NCBI RefSeq assembly: GCF_914271485.1
Contig: NZ_CAJZAG010000002.1
Coordinates: forward strand, 248,001 to 312,000
Origin: Cupriavidus pampae
GTDB taxonomy: Bacteria > Pseudomonadota > Gammaproteobacteria > Burkholderiales > Burkholderiaceae
DNA length: 64,000 nt
Reading direction: 5' to 3'
A program made the position numbers and the translations under genes. Positions 35,604-44,210 of this stretch are shown here, piece by piece. The notes under the pieces are model-generated. The model had not been told where the DNA came from, did no database searches, and saw only the letters and a program-made list of their open reading frames with translations. Within the stretch, counting starts at the first letter, position 1. Each line of letters starts with the position of its first letter.

Positions 35604-36353
35604 TCAGTGAATCAGCATGCCGCCGTTGACGTCGAGCGTGATGCCCGTCAGATAGGAGGACAGATCGCTGACCAGGAACAGGCACGCGTTGGCAACATCG
35701 GCGGCATCGCCGAGCCGGCCGAGGGGAATACCCTTGATGATGTCGGCGCGCATCTCCGTGGTTAGCTTGTCGCCAGTGATATCGGTCTGGATCAGACCGG
35801 GCGTGATGGAGTTCACGCGAATGCGGTCGCCACCGAACTCACGCGCCATCGCCTTGGCAAGTCCGAGCACTCCAGCCTTGGCTGCGCTGTAATGCGGGCC
35901 GCCGAAGATACCGCCGCCACGTTGTGCCGACACCGACGACATGCAGACAATGCTGCCGCGCTGCTGCTCCTTCATCTGCGGCAGCACGGCCTGCGACATA
36001 TACAGCGTGCCGCGCAGATTCACATCGATGACCGCATCGAAGTTCGCGGCGCCGATATCGAGCGTGCGCACCGGCTGCGTGATGCCAGCATTGTTGATAA
36101 GACCGTCAATTCGGCCATAGCGCGCCACCGTGTCGCGGGCCACCGCCTCGCATGACGTTTTGTCCGTGACATCGCAGCGCAGGCCAAGATGGCCCTCGCC
36201 AAGATCGGCAGCCGCGGCCTCCGCGGCATCGCGCTGCAGATCCACAATCACGACTTTGGCACCCTGCGCCGCCAGAGCCCGGGCCGTCGCCTTGCCGATA
36301 CCACGCGGCGAAGCTGCACCCGTGACGATTACCACCTTGTTCTCGACCAGCAT
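35604..36353 (-). CDS. Short-chain dehydrogenase/reductase (FabG-like)
   Basis: This classical SDR of 249 residues has the cofactor motif TGAASPRGIGKATA, NNAG at 87-90, the catalytic Ser140/Ser142 region, Tyr155 and Lys159 (HYSAAKAG). Asp38 after the second strand (VIVDLQ) suggests NAD(H) rather than NADP(H). It is the first gene of the SDR-MFS-transketolase set and would oxidise a hydroxyl of the imported polyol, sugar or sugar acid. Substrate not determined. Confidence 0.9.
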   Translation of the reverse strand: MLVENKVVIVTGAASPRGIGKATARALAAQGAKVVIVDLQRDAAEAAAADLGEGHLGLRCDVTDKTSCEAVARDTVARYGRIDGLINNAGITQPVRTLDIGAANFDAVIDVNLRGTLYMSQAVLPQMKEQQRGSIVCMSSVSAQRGGGIFGGPHYSAAKAGVLGLAKAMAREFGGDRIRVNSITPGLIQTDITGDKLTTEMRADIIKGIPLGRLGDAADVANACLFLVSDLSSYLTGITLDVNGGMLIH

Positions 36354-36438
36354 CTTTGTCTCCTTCGTTTTGACTTGATGATGGGTCGAGTTTTGTCTCT
36401 GGAGCGACTTCGATCAATGCAGTCGGTCTCAACTATTG

Positions 36439-36453
36439 CTGAGAAATTTTCAG
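36439..36453. promoter_or_regulatory. LysR-type T-N11-A palindrome upstream of SDR operon
   Basis: CTGAGAAATTTTCAG is an inverted repeat (CTGA/TCAG arms) that contains T-N11-A, the LysR half-site spacing. It lies between the LysR gene and the SDR gene it probably controls. Confidence 0.45.
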
Positions 36454-36495
36454 ATATCGTGCGTGGCGGATCAGTAGAAACCCGAACTTCGACGC

Positions 36496-37398
36496 TCAGG
36501 CAGCAGCCCCGTCATGCGGACGACTGACTTCACGGTCGAGCCATGCGAGGAAGCGCGCGACGCGAGGCAAGTCGGCATTCTGCGCCGGATAGGCGACGTG
36601 GTGACTCGCCACCTCGACCGCATACTGCGCCTCGAATACAGGCACCAACGCGCCCTTGCGCAGCAGCACGGATGCCAGCAGCGAGCTCTCCAGCGCGACG
36701 CCGAGCCCGAGCGCGGCCGTCTCCAGCGACATGTACGAACGATCAAACGAAAAATCGAACGAAGACTTGACCGCAGGCACGCCGAAGCGGGCAAACCACT
36801 GCTGCCATTTGACCAGCGGCGTCTCGGAGTTGATCAAACGCCGATGGACCAGGTCGGCCGGCTCACGTATCGGATGCTTGCTCAGAAAGTCTGGCGAGGC
36901 CAGTGGCAGGATCCTCTCGGGCCTCAGCGTCTTTACCTCCAGATCGCGCCAGTGTGCGTGACCGTGGCGGACGTCGACGTCATAGAACCCCGCGGTGAAC
37001 GAGACATCCTCGTACGAGCATGAGAGATTGAGCTGGATGTCGCCGTTGTCCGCCTGGAACGACTCGAGCCGCGGCAGCAACCACATGAGCCCGAAGCTCG
37101 GGCTCGTGTGCACGCGCAGGATGTCGATGGCGGACGGTGTGGCGGCGCGTTCCGTAGCACGATTGAGTTCCGCGATAACGCCCGTGACGTCACGCAGATA
37201 TTGCTCGCCCACCGGGGTGAGCACGAGGCCGCGGCCCTGCCGGAAGAACAGCGGCTGCCCGATGACCTGCTCGAGGTTGCTGAGCTGATGACTCACGGCT
37301 GATGCCGTCAATCCAAGCTCTTCGGCTGCCTTGCCGACACTCCTGTTGCGGGCGACACTCTCGAAGGCAACGATGGCCTTCATTGGCGGGATGCGCAT
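36496..37398 (-). CDS. LysR-family transcriptional regulator, GcvA-like subgroup
   Basis: The 300-residue protein has an N-terminal winged helix (FESVARNRSVGKAAEELGLTA then SAVSHQLSNLEQVIG) and a LysR effector-binding domain. The start MRIPPMKAIVAFESVAR is typical of the GcvA group. It stands upstream of the SDR-MFS-transketolase genes in the same orientation and is the natural regulator of that locus, perhaps through the T-N11-A palindrome in the 142-base gap downstream of its own stop. Confidence 0.9.
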   Translation of the reverse strand: MRIPPMKAIVAFESVARNRSVGKAAEELGLTASAVSHQLSNLEQVIGQPLFFRQGRGLVLTPVGEQYLRDVTGVIAELNRATERAATPSAIDILRVHTSPSFGLMWLLPRLESFQADNGDIQLNLSCSYEDVSFTAGFYDVDVRHGHAHWRDLEVKTLRPERILPLASPDFLSKHPIREPADLVHRRLINSETPLVKWQQWFARFGVPAVKSSFDFSFDRSYMSLETAALGLGVALESSLLASVLLRKGALVPVFEAQYAVEVASHHVAYPAQNADLPRVARFLAWLDREVSRPHDGAAA

Positions 37399-37457
37399 CT
37401 CGTTGGCGTGAGGATGGGGGGCGAAAGGCCATTATTATGCGCCCCTCCCCCTTCCCC

Positions 37458-38429
37458 CTACTCCGCCACGATCTTCTTCTCCGCCGCAACGCGCTGCCAC
37501 CGCACGACTTCGGCCTTCACATAATCGCGTGCCGATGCCGAGGTGCCGCCGCCGATATCCGTGCTGAGCGCGCTCAGCTTTTCGCGCAGATCGGGGGTCT
37601 TCAACGCGTCGTTGACCGCCTGGTTCAGCGAGTCGCGTACGTTGTCCGGCAGGTTGGGCGGACCCATCAGCATGTACCAGGCGCTGATGGCGAAGCCCGG
37701 CACACCAGCTTCCGCTGCCGTGGGGACGTCCGGTAGCGAGGCGATGCGCGCGGGCGTCGTGACTGCGAGCGCGCGCAGTTTCCCATTGCGGATGTACTGG
37801 AGTACCGTCGGCACGGTGTCGAAGTTCACGTCGACCTGGCCACTCAGCAGATCCGTCAGTGCAGCACCGCTACCCTTGTACGGGACGTGAGTCATGGTGG
37901 TGCCGGTCGCCGACTGGAACAGTTCCGCGGCGAAATGCTGCTGCGTGCCGACGCCTGACGATGCGTAGTTCACCGCGCCCTTCTTGGCCTTGCATAGCGC
38001 GATGAACTCCGCGAGCGTCTTGGCCGGCGAACTGGCCGGTACCACGACTACCTGCGGCACGGTGCCGATCAGCGCGATCGGCGTGAAGTCCTTATTGGGG
38101 TCATAGGGCAGCTTCGGCGTAATGGCCGGCACCATCGCATTCGAGCTGACATGCCCGAGCAACAGCGTGTAGCCATCTGGCTTGGCGCGTGCCACCGCCG
38201 CAGCGGCGATGGTGCCGCTGGCGCCGGCGCGGTTCTCGATCACCACGGGTTGCTTCAATAACTCGCCAAGCTTCTGTCCAAGTTGCCGCGCAATGATGTC
38301 GGTGCCACCGCTCGGCGCAAAGCCAACCAGCAGCGTGATGGGTTTCGCGGGATAGGGATCCTGCGCCTGCGTCGCGCCGGTCAGCAGCCCGAGGGCGGCT
38401 GCCAGCACGATCCTTTGGATGTGTTTCAC
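37458..38429 (-). CDS. Bug/TctC-family tripartite tricarboxylate transporter substrate-binding protein
   Basis: This periplasmic binding protein has a signal ending in TQA, then DPYPAKPITLLVGFAPSGGT, the hallmark start of Bug proteins, and LGHVSSNAMVPAITPKL. These proteins are greatly expanded in Cupriavidus and Bordetella and bind carboxylic acids. No TctA or TctB membrane genes are adjacent, so it is an orphan that may work with a distant transporter or act in sensing. It sits between a racemase-like gene and the LysR gene. Confidence 0.92.
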   Translation of the reverse strand: MKHIQRIVLAAALGLLTGATQAQDPYPAKPITLLVGFAPSGGTDIIARQLGQKLGELLKQPVVIENRAGASGTIAAAAVARAKPDGYTLLLGHVSSNAMVPAITPKLPYDPNKDFTPIALIGTVPQVVVVPASSPAKTLAEFIALCKAKKGAVNYASSGVGTQQHFAAELFQSATGTTMTHVPYKGSGAALTDLLSGQVDVNFDTVPTVLQYIRNGKLRALAVTTPARIASLPDVPTAAEAGVPGFAISAWYMLMGPPNLPDNVRDSLNQAVNDALKTPDLREKLSALSTDIGGGTSASARDYVKAEVVRWQRVAAEKKIVAE

Positions 38430-38456
38430 GTCCTGTCTCCTCGGGCTGGCTAGCGT

Positions 38457-39260
38457 TCAGTGATGCGACATCAGGCTGCCGAATCCATCGAGCTGATCCA
38501 TGATGCCCATCCTGCGCAGCGCCGACCAGTAGATCACCGGACCCGACGCGAACACCGGCTTGCGCAGCCATTTCTCGGCATCGTTGGCCACCTTCGCATA
38601 GGCCAGGTTGGTGCCCAGCTGCAGGATCGCATCGGGCTTCGCGGCTTCGCAGCGCAGAGTCGCCGCCGCGAGGTCCTCGTACGTTTGCGACGCCACGTGG
38701 ATGATGCTCTTGCACTTGAGCCCTTCCACATGCACTACCTCGAAACCGCGCGCGGTGAAGTAGTCGATCGCGTTCTGCTCGATCACCGGGTAGTACGGCG
38801 TCAGCAGCGCAATCTTCTTCGCGCCGCAGAGCTTGAACGCCTGCTCGGCCGACTGCGCGCCCATCGTCACCGGCAAATTGGAAATCTTCTCGAGGTGTTC
38901 GAGCAATGCAAAGCTGCCGCGCTCGCCGCCCATATAGCTCTGCGAAGACATGCCCAACACCAGATGGTCGATCAGCGCCTCCCGCAGGCGGCGCACCGAG
39001 TCGTCAAGATTGGCGGTGACGTTCTGCATGATGATCGACCAGTCCTCGTTCTGCGCGATCTTCTGGTTCGGCACGTAGTAGCGGTCCACCGCGTTGATGA
39101 TGCCGCGCGGACGCATGTCCATCATCTCGTTCTCGACGTTGACGTTGGGGCCCGGCGTCATGATGCCGATGACGCCGCGCGGACCCAGGGCGTTGACGTA
39201 GCGTTGGTCGTCGTGGGTGGAACCGTCGATCTCGCGGATACCTTGTTGAAATGCATTCAT
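38457..39260 (-). CDS. Asp/Glu racemase / maleate cis-trans isomerase-like protein
   Basis: The 267-residue protein has the racemase fold seen in maleate isomerase and arylmalonate decarboxylase: GPRGVIGIMTPGPNVNVENE at the start and IALLTPYYPVIEQNAIDYF in the second half. The two loops that carry the catalytic cysteines in maleate isomerase read LGMSSQSYMGG and LQLGTNLAYAK here, so neither cysteine is present. Activity may therefore differ (for example a cofactor-free decarboxylase or hydratase) or be lost. It is the first gene of the minus-strand set and divergent from a GntR gene. Confidence 0.78.
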   Translation of the reverse strand: MNAFQQGIREIDGSTHDDQRYVNALGPRGVIGIMTPGPNVNVENEMMDMRPRGIINAVDRYYVPNQKIAQNEDWSIIMQNVTANLDDSVRRLREALIDHLVLGMSSQSYMGGERGSFALLEHLEKISNLPVTMGAQSAEQAFKLCGAKKIALLTPYYPVIEQNAIDYFTARGFEVVHVEGLKCKSIIHVASQTYEDLAAATLRCEAAKPDAILQLGTNLAYAKVANDAEKWLRKPVFASGPVIYWSALRRMGIMDQLDGFGSLMSHH

Positions 39261-39313
39261 TTTTGCTGGATCTCCAAATTTAATTGCTGTAAAAATCCAC
39301 TCTCAATGCCGAA

Positions 39314-39434
39314 GTGAATGCATGTCACTGTAGGAGTCCGCTTAAGCTGTGGTCAAGCTTTTGCATGCACGAGTGGGGTAAACACGGGTCAATGGCGACG
39401 ATTTATCCCTTCAAGAACCGCAAAATGCATGCAT
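39314..39434. promoter_or_regulatory. Three TGCATGCA-type operators in GntR/racemase divergent promoter
   Basis: GTGAATGCATGTCAC (39314-39328), TGCATGCA (39362-39369) and ATGCATGCAT (39425-39434) share an ATGCAT core and are palindromic. The last lies 10 bases before the GntR start codon. They are good candidate sites for the GntR protein, allowing autoregulation and control of the racemase-like gene. Confidence 0.5.
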
Positions 39435-39444
39435 AATTGCCGCC

Positions 39445-40149
39445 ATGAGCAAAGAGTTCGTCCACAACACCCTCCTCGATAACCTGCGCGAAGTGTTTAT
39501 TCGTGGCGATGTTCCGCCCGGCACCAAAGTGCCGGAGGCCGAGTTATGCGAGCGGTTTGGTGTCTCAAGAACGCCGTTACGCGAGGCGCTCAAGGTGCTG
39601 GCCGCCGAAGGGCACGTCGAACTGCTGCCGAATCGCGGCGCGCGCGTGCATGTACTGACACTGGAAGAAGTGGACGGCCTGTTCGCAGTGGCCGGCGCTC
39701 TTGAGGCATTGGCAGGGGAGCAGGCCTGCCAGCGCATCGAGCCAGATGCCCTGGCCGCGCTGGAGGCGATGCATGACGAGTTACGCGCAGCCTTCCGCGC
39801 GCGCGATTTAGCGCCCTACTACCACGCCAATCGCCAGATTCACGAAGCCATCGTCGCGGCCACGCGCAATCCAATTTTGCAGGCGCAGTACGCGCAGCTG
39901 AACGCGCGTATCCGGCGCATCCGCTTTGACTCGCCGATGACTGAAGAGATCTGGTCGCGCGCGATGGCGGAACATGAAGGCATGCTCAATGCCCTGCAGC
40001 GCAGAGATGCAGCGGCAATGTCGAGCATCCTGAAAACCCATCTGATGCACAAGAGCGAAGCGATCCTCGACGCCTTGCGCGCCGAGGCCGCACAACAGAG
40101 GCCCGTGAAGAGTCGACGCGCTACGGCGTCAGCGAATCCACCGGCGTAA
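39445..40149 (+). CDS. GntR-family regulator with FCD ligand domain
   Basis: This FadR-subfamily regulator of 234 residues has an N-terminal winged helix (IRGDVPPGTKVPEAELCERF, then SRTPLREALKVLAAEG) and a C-terminal all-helical FCD domain with the metal-ligand pattern YYHANRQIHEAI and later histidines (EHEGMLNAL, THLMHKSE). Such regulators sense small carboxylic acids. It is divergent from the racemase-like gene and probably binds the ATGCAT palindromes between them. Its 3' end overlaps the convergent cupin-XRE gene by 29 bases. Confidence 0.9.
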   Translation: MSKEFVHNTLLDNLREVFIRGDVPPGTKVPEAELCERFGVSRTPLREALKVLAAEGHVELLPNRGARVHVLTLEEVDGLFAVAGALEALAGEQACQRIEPDALAALEAMHDELRAAFRARDLAPYYHANRQIHEAIVAATRNPILQAQYAQLNARIRRIRFDSPMTEEIWSRAMAEHEGMLNALQRRDAAAMSSILKTHLMHKSEAILDALRAEAAQQRPVKSRRATASANPPA

Positions 40150-40720
40150 CGACCATCAGCAGCCGTGCAGGCGTCTTGCCGATGTTGCGGCCACGGTGTG
40201 GCTTCTCGCAGTTGAAGTGCACGCAATCGCCGGCGTCGAGCACCGCGACCTGGCCGTTGATTTCGAACTCGAGCTGGCCTTCGAGCAGGTACAGCACTTC
40301 CTCCCCTTTGTGGCTCAATGACTCGCCGTGCATGGCCTCGCCAGGCAGATACGTGAGTTCGAACGCGCTCATCTGCTGGTCGGCCAGCACGCCGCTGGTC
40401 AGCCGATACGTGTAGCCCTTCCCTTCCATCGCCGCCGCGGCGTTGCGCTCCGACGCGCGGCTCACCACGAACTCGGGTTGCGGTTCCTGCCCCGGTCCTT
40501 CGAAGAAATCTCGCAGTGGAATGCCGAGCCGATCGGCGATCACGATCAGGTTGGAGATCGACGCGTTGGTCTCGCCGCGCTCGAGCCGCGACAGGAAGCC
40601 CGCTGACAGCGCGGTCTGTTCGCTCAAGCCATCGAGCGTAATGGCGCGCGCCTTTCTGGCTGCACGAATACGCATGCCGAGTTGCCGGGACACCGCCTCG
40701 ACGCGTTGCTCAACGTTCAT
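40121..40720 (-). CDS. XRE-family regulator with C-terminal cupin domain
   Basis: The first half holds a helix-turn-helix (RAARKARAITLDGLSEQTAL, SAGFLSRLERGETNASIS). The second half is a small cupin barrel with the metal/ligand strand HKGEEVLYLLEGQLEFEI and DAGDCVHFNCEKPHRGRN. Proteins of this layout (PuuR or SutR type) sense small metabolites. The 199-residue gene is divergent from the LivK-like operon at 41053 and probably controls it. It overlaps the GntR gene tail-to-tail. Confidence 0.9.
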   Translation of the reverse strand: MNVEQRVEAVSRQLGMRIRAARKARAITLDGLSEQTALSAGFLSRLERGETNASISNLIVIADRLGIPLRDFFEGPGQEPQPEFVVSRASERNAAAAMEGKGYTYRLTSGVLADQQMSAFELTYLPGEAMHGESLSHKGEEVLYLLEGQLEFEINGQVAVLDAGDCVHFNCEKPHRGRNIGKTPARLLMVVTPVDSLTP

Positions 40721-41052
40721 GGGCTGTTGTTATCTGTTGTGTGCACGGGAGTGTAGCTGGAACGCACAGAAACGGCGAGCGATATTGCCTGTAGGGCAAA
40801 TTTCGAACCGAAATGGTGCAGGACTGGTACTACGCGTTTCTTGTGATTTTGTTTCCAACACTAGCGAATCACGCAAACCACTGCCATTTTTATCGCTACA
40901 TAAAACCCTATATATCGAAAATTAGAGCGTAAACAGCAAGAACTCCTCTAGCACCCCAAGCGTGCCGTGAAGAAACAATTTTGCCCCCTGAGAAATTTGT
41001 GTACGATGCAAATCAACTTGCGTAACACGCAAATTCACCTCAGAGGCCCACC
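40721..41052. promoter_or_regulatory. Divergent intergenic region with TTGCGT-AAC-ACGCAA operator
   Basis: This 332-base stretch has no convincing gene; short open frames there lack family features. Near its right end TTGCGTAACACGCAA (41018-41032) is a perfect inverted repeat with a three-base centre, and GCAA (41009-41012) just upstream makes a third half-site. It lies about 20 bases before the LivK-like start, a good position for repression by the cupin-XRE protein. Confidence 0.5.
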
Positions 41053-42282
41053 ATGTCGAAGCTGCCTGCCGCCCGCTGGACACGCACCGCTGTCCGCCAT
41101 CTCGCGCTCTGTGCGCCCTTGCTTGTGCCACTCGCCACGCATGCTCAGGTGTCCGACGGCGTTATCAGGATCGGCATCCTCAACGATCAATCCGGCCCGT
41201 ACTCGGACCTCTCGGGTCAGGGCTCGGTGGAGGCAGCAAAGCTGGCGGCCGAAGAGTTCGGCGGCAAGGTCGCCGGCAGCCGCATCGAGATTATCGCGGG
41301 GGACCATCAAAACAAGGCCGACGTGGGCGCCACCAAGGCACGCCAATGGTTCGATCGCGAAGGCGTCGATGTCATCGCGGACTTCTCCAACTCGAGCGTC
41401 GGCCTGGCCGTGCAGGGCCTCGCGGCCGAGCGCAAGAAGATTACGCTGGTCGCCGCGGCATCGAGCGAATTCACGGGCAAGTCCTGCTCGCCGTATTCCA
41501 CGCAATGGGTCTACAACAGCTACAGCAATGGCCATGGGCTCGCCAAGCTGCTGTCGAAGCGCGGCTATGACTCGTGGTACCTGATGACGGTCGACTACGC
41601 GTTCGGTCATGCCTTCGCGGCCGATATCCGCAAGACCGTGATCGAGTCTGGCGGCAAGATGCTCGGCGAAGTGAAATTCCCACTCAACTCGCCGGACCTC
41701 AGCTCGTATCTGCTGCAAGCGCAAAGCTCGGGCGCTAAGGTCATCGTGTCCGCGAGCGCGGGCAGCGACATGGCCTCCACCGTCAAGCAGGCGGCCGAAT
41801 TTGGCGTCACACGCAAGCAATCTCTGGCGGCGCCCGCCGTGTTTATCACCGACGTGCACAGCATGGGCCTCAAGAGCGCGCAGGGCCTGCAGTTCCTCAC
41901 CGCGTTCTATTGGGACCGCAACGACACCACGCGCGCATGGTCGCGCAAATTCTATGAGCGCCGCAAGGCCATGCCGACCATGACGCAGGCCGGTGTGTAT
42001 TCCGCGGTGCGCCACTACCTGAAATCCGTCGAAGCGGCCAACACCGACGACGCTACCGCAGTCATGGCGAAGATGCGCCAGTTGCCGATCAAGGACATGT
42101 ACACCGACAACGGCTGGATCCGCGAGGACGGCCAGGTGATGCACGACATGTACCTCGTCGAGGTGAAGAAGCCCGCGGAGTCCAAGGCTGCGTGGGACTA
42201 CTACCGAATTCTCGACACGGTGCCCGCGAAGGAAGCGTTTCAACCGCTGACCGCCAGCGCCTGCCCGCTGGCGCGCAAGTAA
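41053..42282 (+). CDS. Branched-chain amino acid-type ABC substrate-binding protein (LivK-like)
   Basis: This periplasmic type-I binding protein has a signal ending THA before QVSDGVIRIGILNDQSGPYS, the classical peripla_BP_6 start, and VVSTSAGS-like features (KVIVSASAGSDMASTVKQA). It has 409 residues. Relatives in Burkholderiaceae bind aromatic or hydroxy acids as well as amino acids. No permease or ATPase genes follow; the operon continues with a dehydrogenase and a flavin-fold protein. Confidence 0.9.
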   Translation: MSKLPAARWTRTAVRHLALCAPLLVPLATHAQVSDGVIRIGILNDQSGPYSDLSGQGSVEAAKLAAEEFGGKVAGSRIEIIAGDHQNKADVGATKARQWFDREGVDVIADFSNSSVGLAVQGLAAERKKITLVAAASSEFTGKSCSPYSTQWVYNSYSNGHGLAKLLSKRGYDSWYLMTVDYAFGHAFAADIRKTVIESGGKMLGEVKFPLNSPDLSSYLLQAQSSGAKVIVSASAGSDMASTVKQAAEFGVTRKQSLAAPAVFITDVHSMGLKSAQGLQFLTAFYWDRNDTTRAWSRKFYERRKAMPTMTQAGVYSAVRHYLKSVEAANTDDATAVMAKMRQLPIKDMYTDNGWIREDGQVMHDMYLVEVKKPAESKAAWDYYRILDTVPAKEAFQPLTASACPLARK

Positions 42283-42325
42283 TTTCCCCCATATCGATTC
42301 TGATTCCACCGACAGGAGACCTCCC

Positions 42326-43420
42326 ATGGCAAACAACATCTCGATGACGCTCGACGAAGTGCACGCGCTGGCCAAACGCCTGCTGCAGGCGCAGGGATTC
42401 AGCGCGCGACACGCGCAGGCGATCGCCAATACGGTCACCGCCGCAGAGCGCGACGAATGCCGCCATCACGGCCTGTTCCGCATTCCGTTCTATATCAATG
42501 CGCTGCGCGCTGGCCAGGCTTCGGGCGATGCCGAGCCCACGCTGTCGGTGCTGGCGCCGGGCGTACTCAAGGTCGATGCGCATTACGGTTTCTCGCCGCT
42601 CGCACTTGAAGTTGCGGATGCACCGTTGGCGAAGCTGGCGAGCGAGACCGGCATCGCGGCGATGGCAGTCAACAACGCGCTGAACGTAGCGGCCCTTTGG
42701 CCGGAAGTCGAGCGCCTTGCAGAACGAGGCCTCGTAGCGTTTGCATTCGTCGCTGCAAGCCCCTATGTCGCACCGGCCGGCGGTACGCGTCCGCTCTACG
42801 GCACCAACCCAATGGCTTTCGGCTGGCCGCGCGCCAATCATCCGCCGGTGGTCTTCGACCAAGCCTCGAGCGCCAGCGCACGCGGCGAGATTCAGGTGCG
42901 CCTGCGCGACGGCCGACAGTTGGAGGAAGGCTGGGCGGTAGGCCCCGACGGCGAGCCGACCATCGATCCAGCCACCGCCCTCGCCGGCGCGCAATTGCCT
43001 TTCGGCGGCGTCAAGGGCGCGGCCATCGCGATGATGGTGGAGCTGTTGGCCGGCCCACTCGTAGGAGACCTGCTGAGCTTCGAAGCCGGTGAGAAAGACG
43101 CCGCCAATACCGGCGCCCCTTGCGGCGGCGAACTGATCATCGCCATCGATCCAGTCCGCTGCATGGCCAACGGCAACCGTGCCGCGCAACTCGCGCACGG
43201 CGAACTGCTGTTCTCGAAGATCCTCGAGCAGCAAGGCACGCGCCTGCCTTCCGACCGCCGCTACGAAGCACGCAAGCGCACGGTGCTTGAAGGCGTCACG
43301 GTGCCGGCATCGCTGTACGAGACGCTGCAGGAGCTGAGCACCGGCGAGTACACCGGCAAGCGCAATGCCTACGAGGGCGACGACGCCCTGCGCGCGACGC
43401 TGGCAGCCCAAGGAGCCTGA
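42326..43420 (+). CDS. Ldh2/malate-L-lactate dehydrogenase family oxidoreductase
   Basis: This NAD(P)-dependent 2-hydroxy-acid or cyclic imino-acid dehydrogenase belongs to a non-Rossmann family (YbiC, delta1-piperideine-2-carboxylate reductase, ureidoglycolate dehydrogenase). Characteristic segments are AAERDECRHHGLFRIPFYI, GTNPMAFGWPRANHPPVVFD and QLPFGGVKGAAIAMMVELLAG. It has 364 residues, full length. GGAG stands before the ATG at 42326. A remnant resembling its GAPCGGELIIAIDPVR stretch lies at 55853, so the window once held a paralogue. Confidence 0.88.
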   Translation: MANNISMTLDEVHALAKRLLQAQGFSARHAQAIANTVTAAERDECRHHGLFRIPFYINALRAGQASGDAEPTLSVLAPGVLKVDAHYGFSPLALEVADAPLAKLASETGIAAMAVNNALNVAALWPEVERLAERGLVAFAFVAASPYVAPAGGTRPLYGTNPMAFGWPRANHPPVVFDQASSASARGEIQVRLRDGRQLEEGWAVGPDGEPTIDPATALAGAQLPFGGVKGAAIAMMVELLAGPLVGDLLSFEAGEKDAANTGAPCGGELIIAIDPVRCMANGNRAAQLAHGELLFSKILEQQGTRLPSDRRYEARKRTVLEGVTVPASLYETLQELSTGEYTGKRNAYEGDDALRATLAAQGA

Positions 43421-43421
43421 C

Positions 43422-44120
43422 GTGGAGGCCTACACGCCCACCGACCAGACGCGCATCCACCGCCGACCGGAGCGCGGTCACTACGATCGCGCACTGGTGC
43501 ATTCGATCATCGACGAAGCGCTCGTGTGCCATGTTGGCTTTGTCGCCGACGGCAAGCCACGCGTGATTCCCACCACGATCGTGCGGATTGACGAGGCGGT
43601 CTATCTGCACGGCAGTCCGCAGAACCGGCTGCTGACAACGTTGGCTGAAGGGGCACCCGCATGCATCGAGATCACGCACGTCGATGCGATCGTCGCCGGA
43701 CGGTCAGGCTTCGGGTGTAGCGTCGACTACCGCTCGGTGGTGATCTACGGCAAAGGCGAAGTCGTCGCGGGCGACGAGAAGGCGCGCGTGCTGGACGCGG
43801 TGATCGAATCATTCTTACCCGGCCACCGTGTACGCCCATACAAGCCGAGCGAGATCGGCGCCACGCTGATCCTGCGCTTCCCGCTAGACGAGGTATCAGC
43901 CAAGGTTCGGGACATCGGCGTAAAGGAAGTCGACGGTGACTACGACCTGGACCTGTGGGCAGGCGTCATCCCACTGAGCATCGTCCCCGGCAAAGTCCGC
44001 GACTGCCCTCGCCTGAAGCCTGGCGTCACGACGCCAGACTATGCGCGCGAGTATGGGGGGCCAGCACGATCTGTAACACGGCCTGCCTCCGCAGAAACAA
44101 AGCTTACGGATTGTCACTAG
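43422..44120 (+). CDS. Pyridoxamine 5'-phosphate oxidase-fold flavin-binding protein (NimA-like)
   Basis: The split-barrel FMN-binding fold is suggested by RALVHSIIDEALVCHVGFVA, DGKPRVIPTTIVRIDEAVYL and HGSPQNRLLTTLAEGAPACI. I choose the GTG at 43422: it follows AAGGAG with seven bases of spacing, right after the Ldh2 stop, while an upstream ATG lies inside the dehydrogenase gene. The 232-residue protein ends in a region unlike the fold core. It may reduce a substrate or protect the neighbouring pathway; function is not known. Confidence 0.8.
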   Translation: MEAYTPTDQTRIHRRPERGHYDRALVHSIIDEALVCHVGFVADGKPRVIPTTIVRIDEAVYLHGSPQNRLLTTLAEGAPACIEITHVDAIVAGRSGFGCSVDYRSVVIYGKGEVVAGDEKARVLDAVIESFLPGHRVRPYKPSEIGATLILRFPLDEVSAKVRDIGVKEVDGDYDLDLWAGVIPLSIVPGKVRDCPRLKPGVTTPDYAREYGGPARSVTRPASAETKLTDCH

Positions 44121-44210
44121 TTGGCAGTCAACTGCGCGTGAGGCTGCCCCGTTTTTCGGGATAAGCGCGGCAAATCGCAGCGCCCAAACCTCTCAGAAGG
44201 AATGTCGATC

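Noticed and set aside
41035..42438. 467-residue minus-strand open frame opposite the LivK-like gene
   Set aside because: It is antisense to a binding protein with a clear signal peptide; shadow composition.
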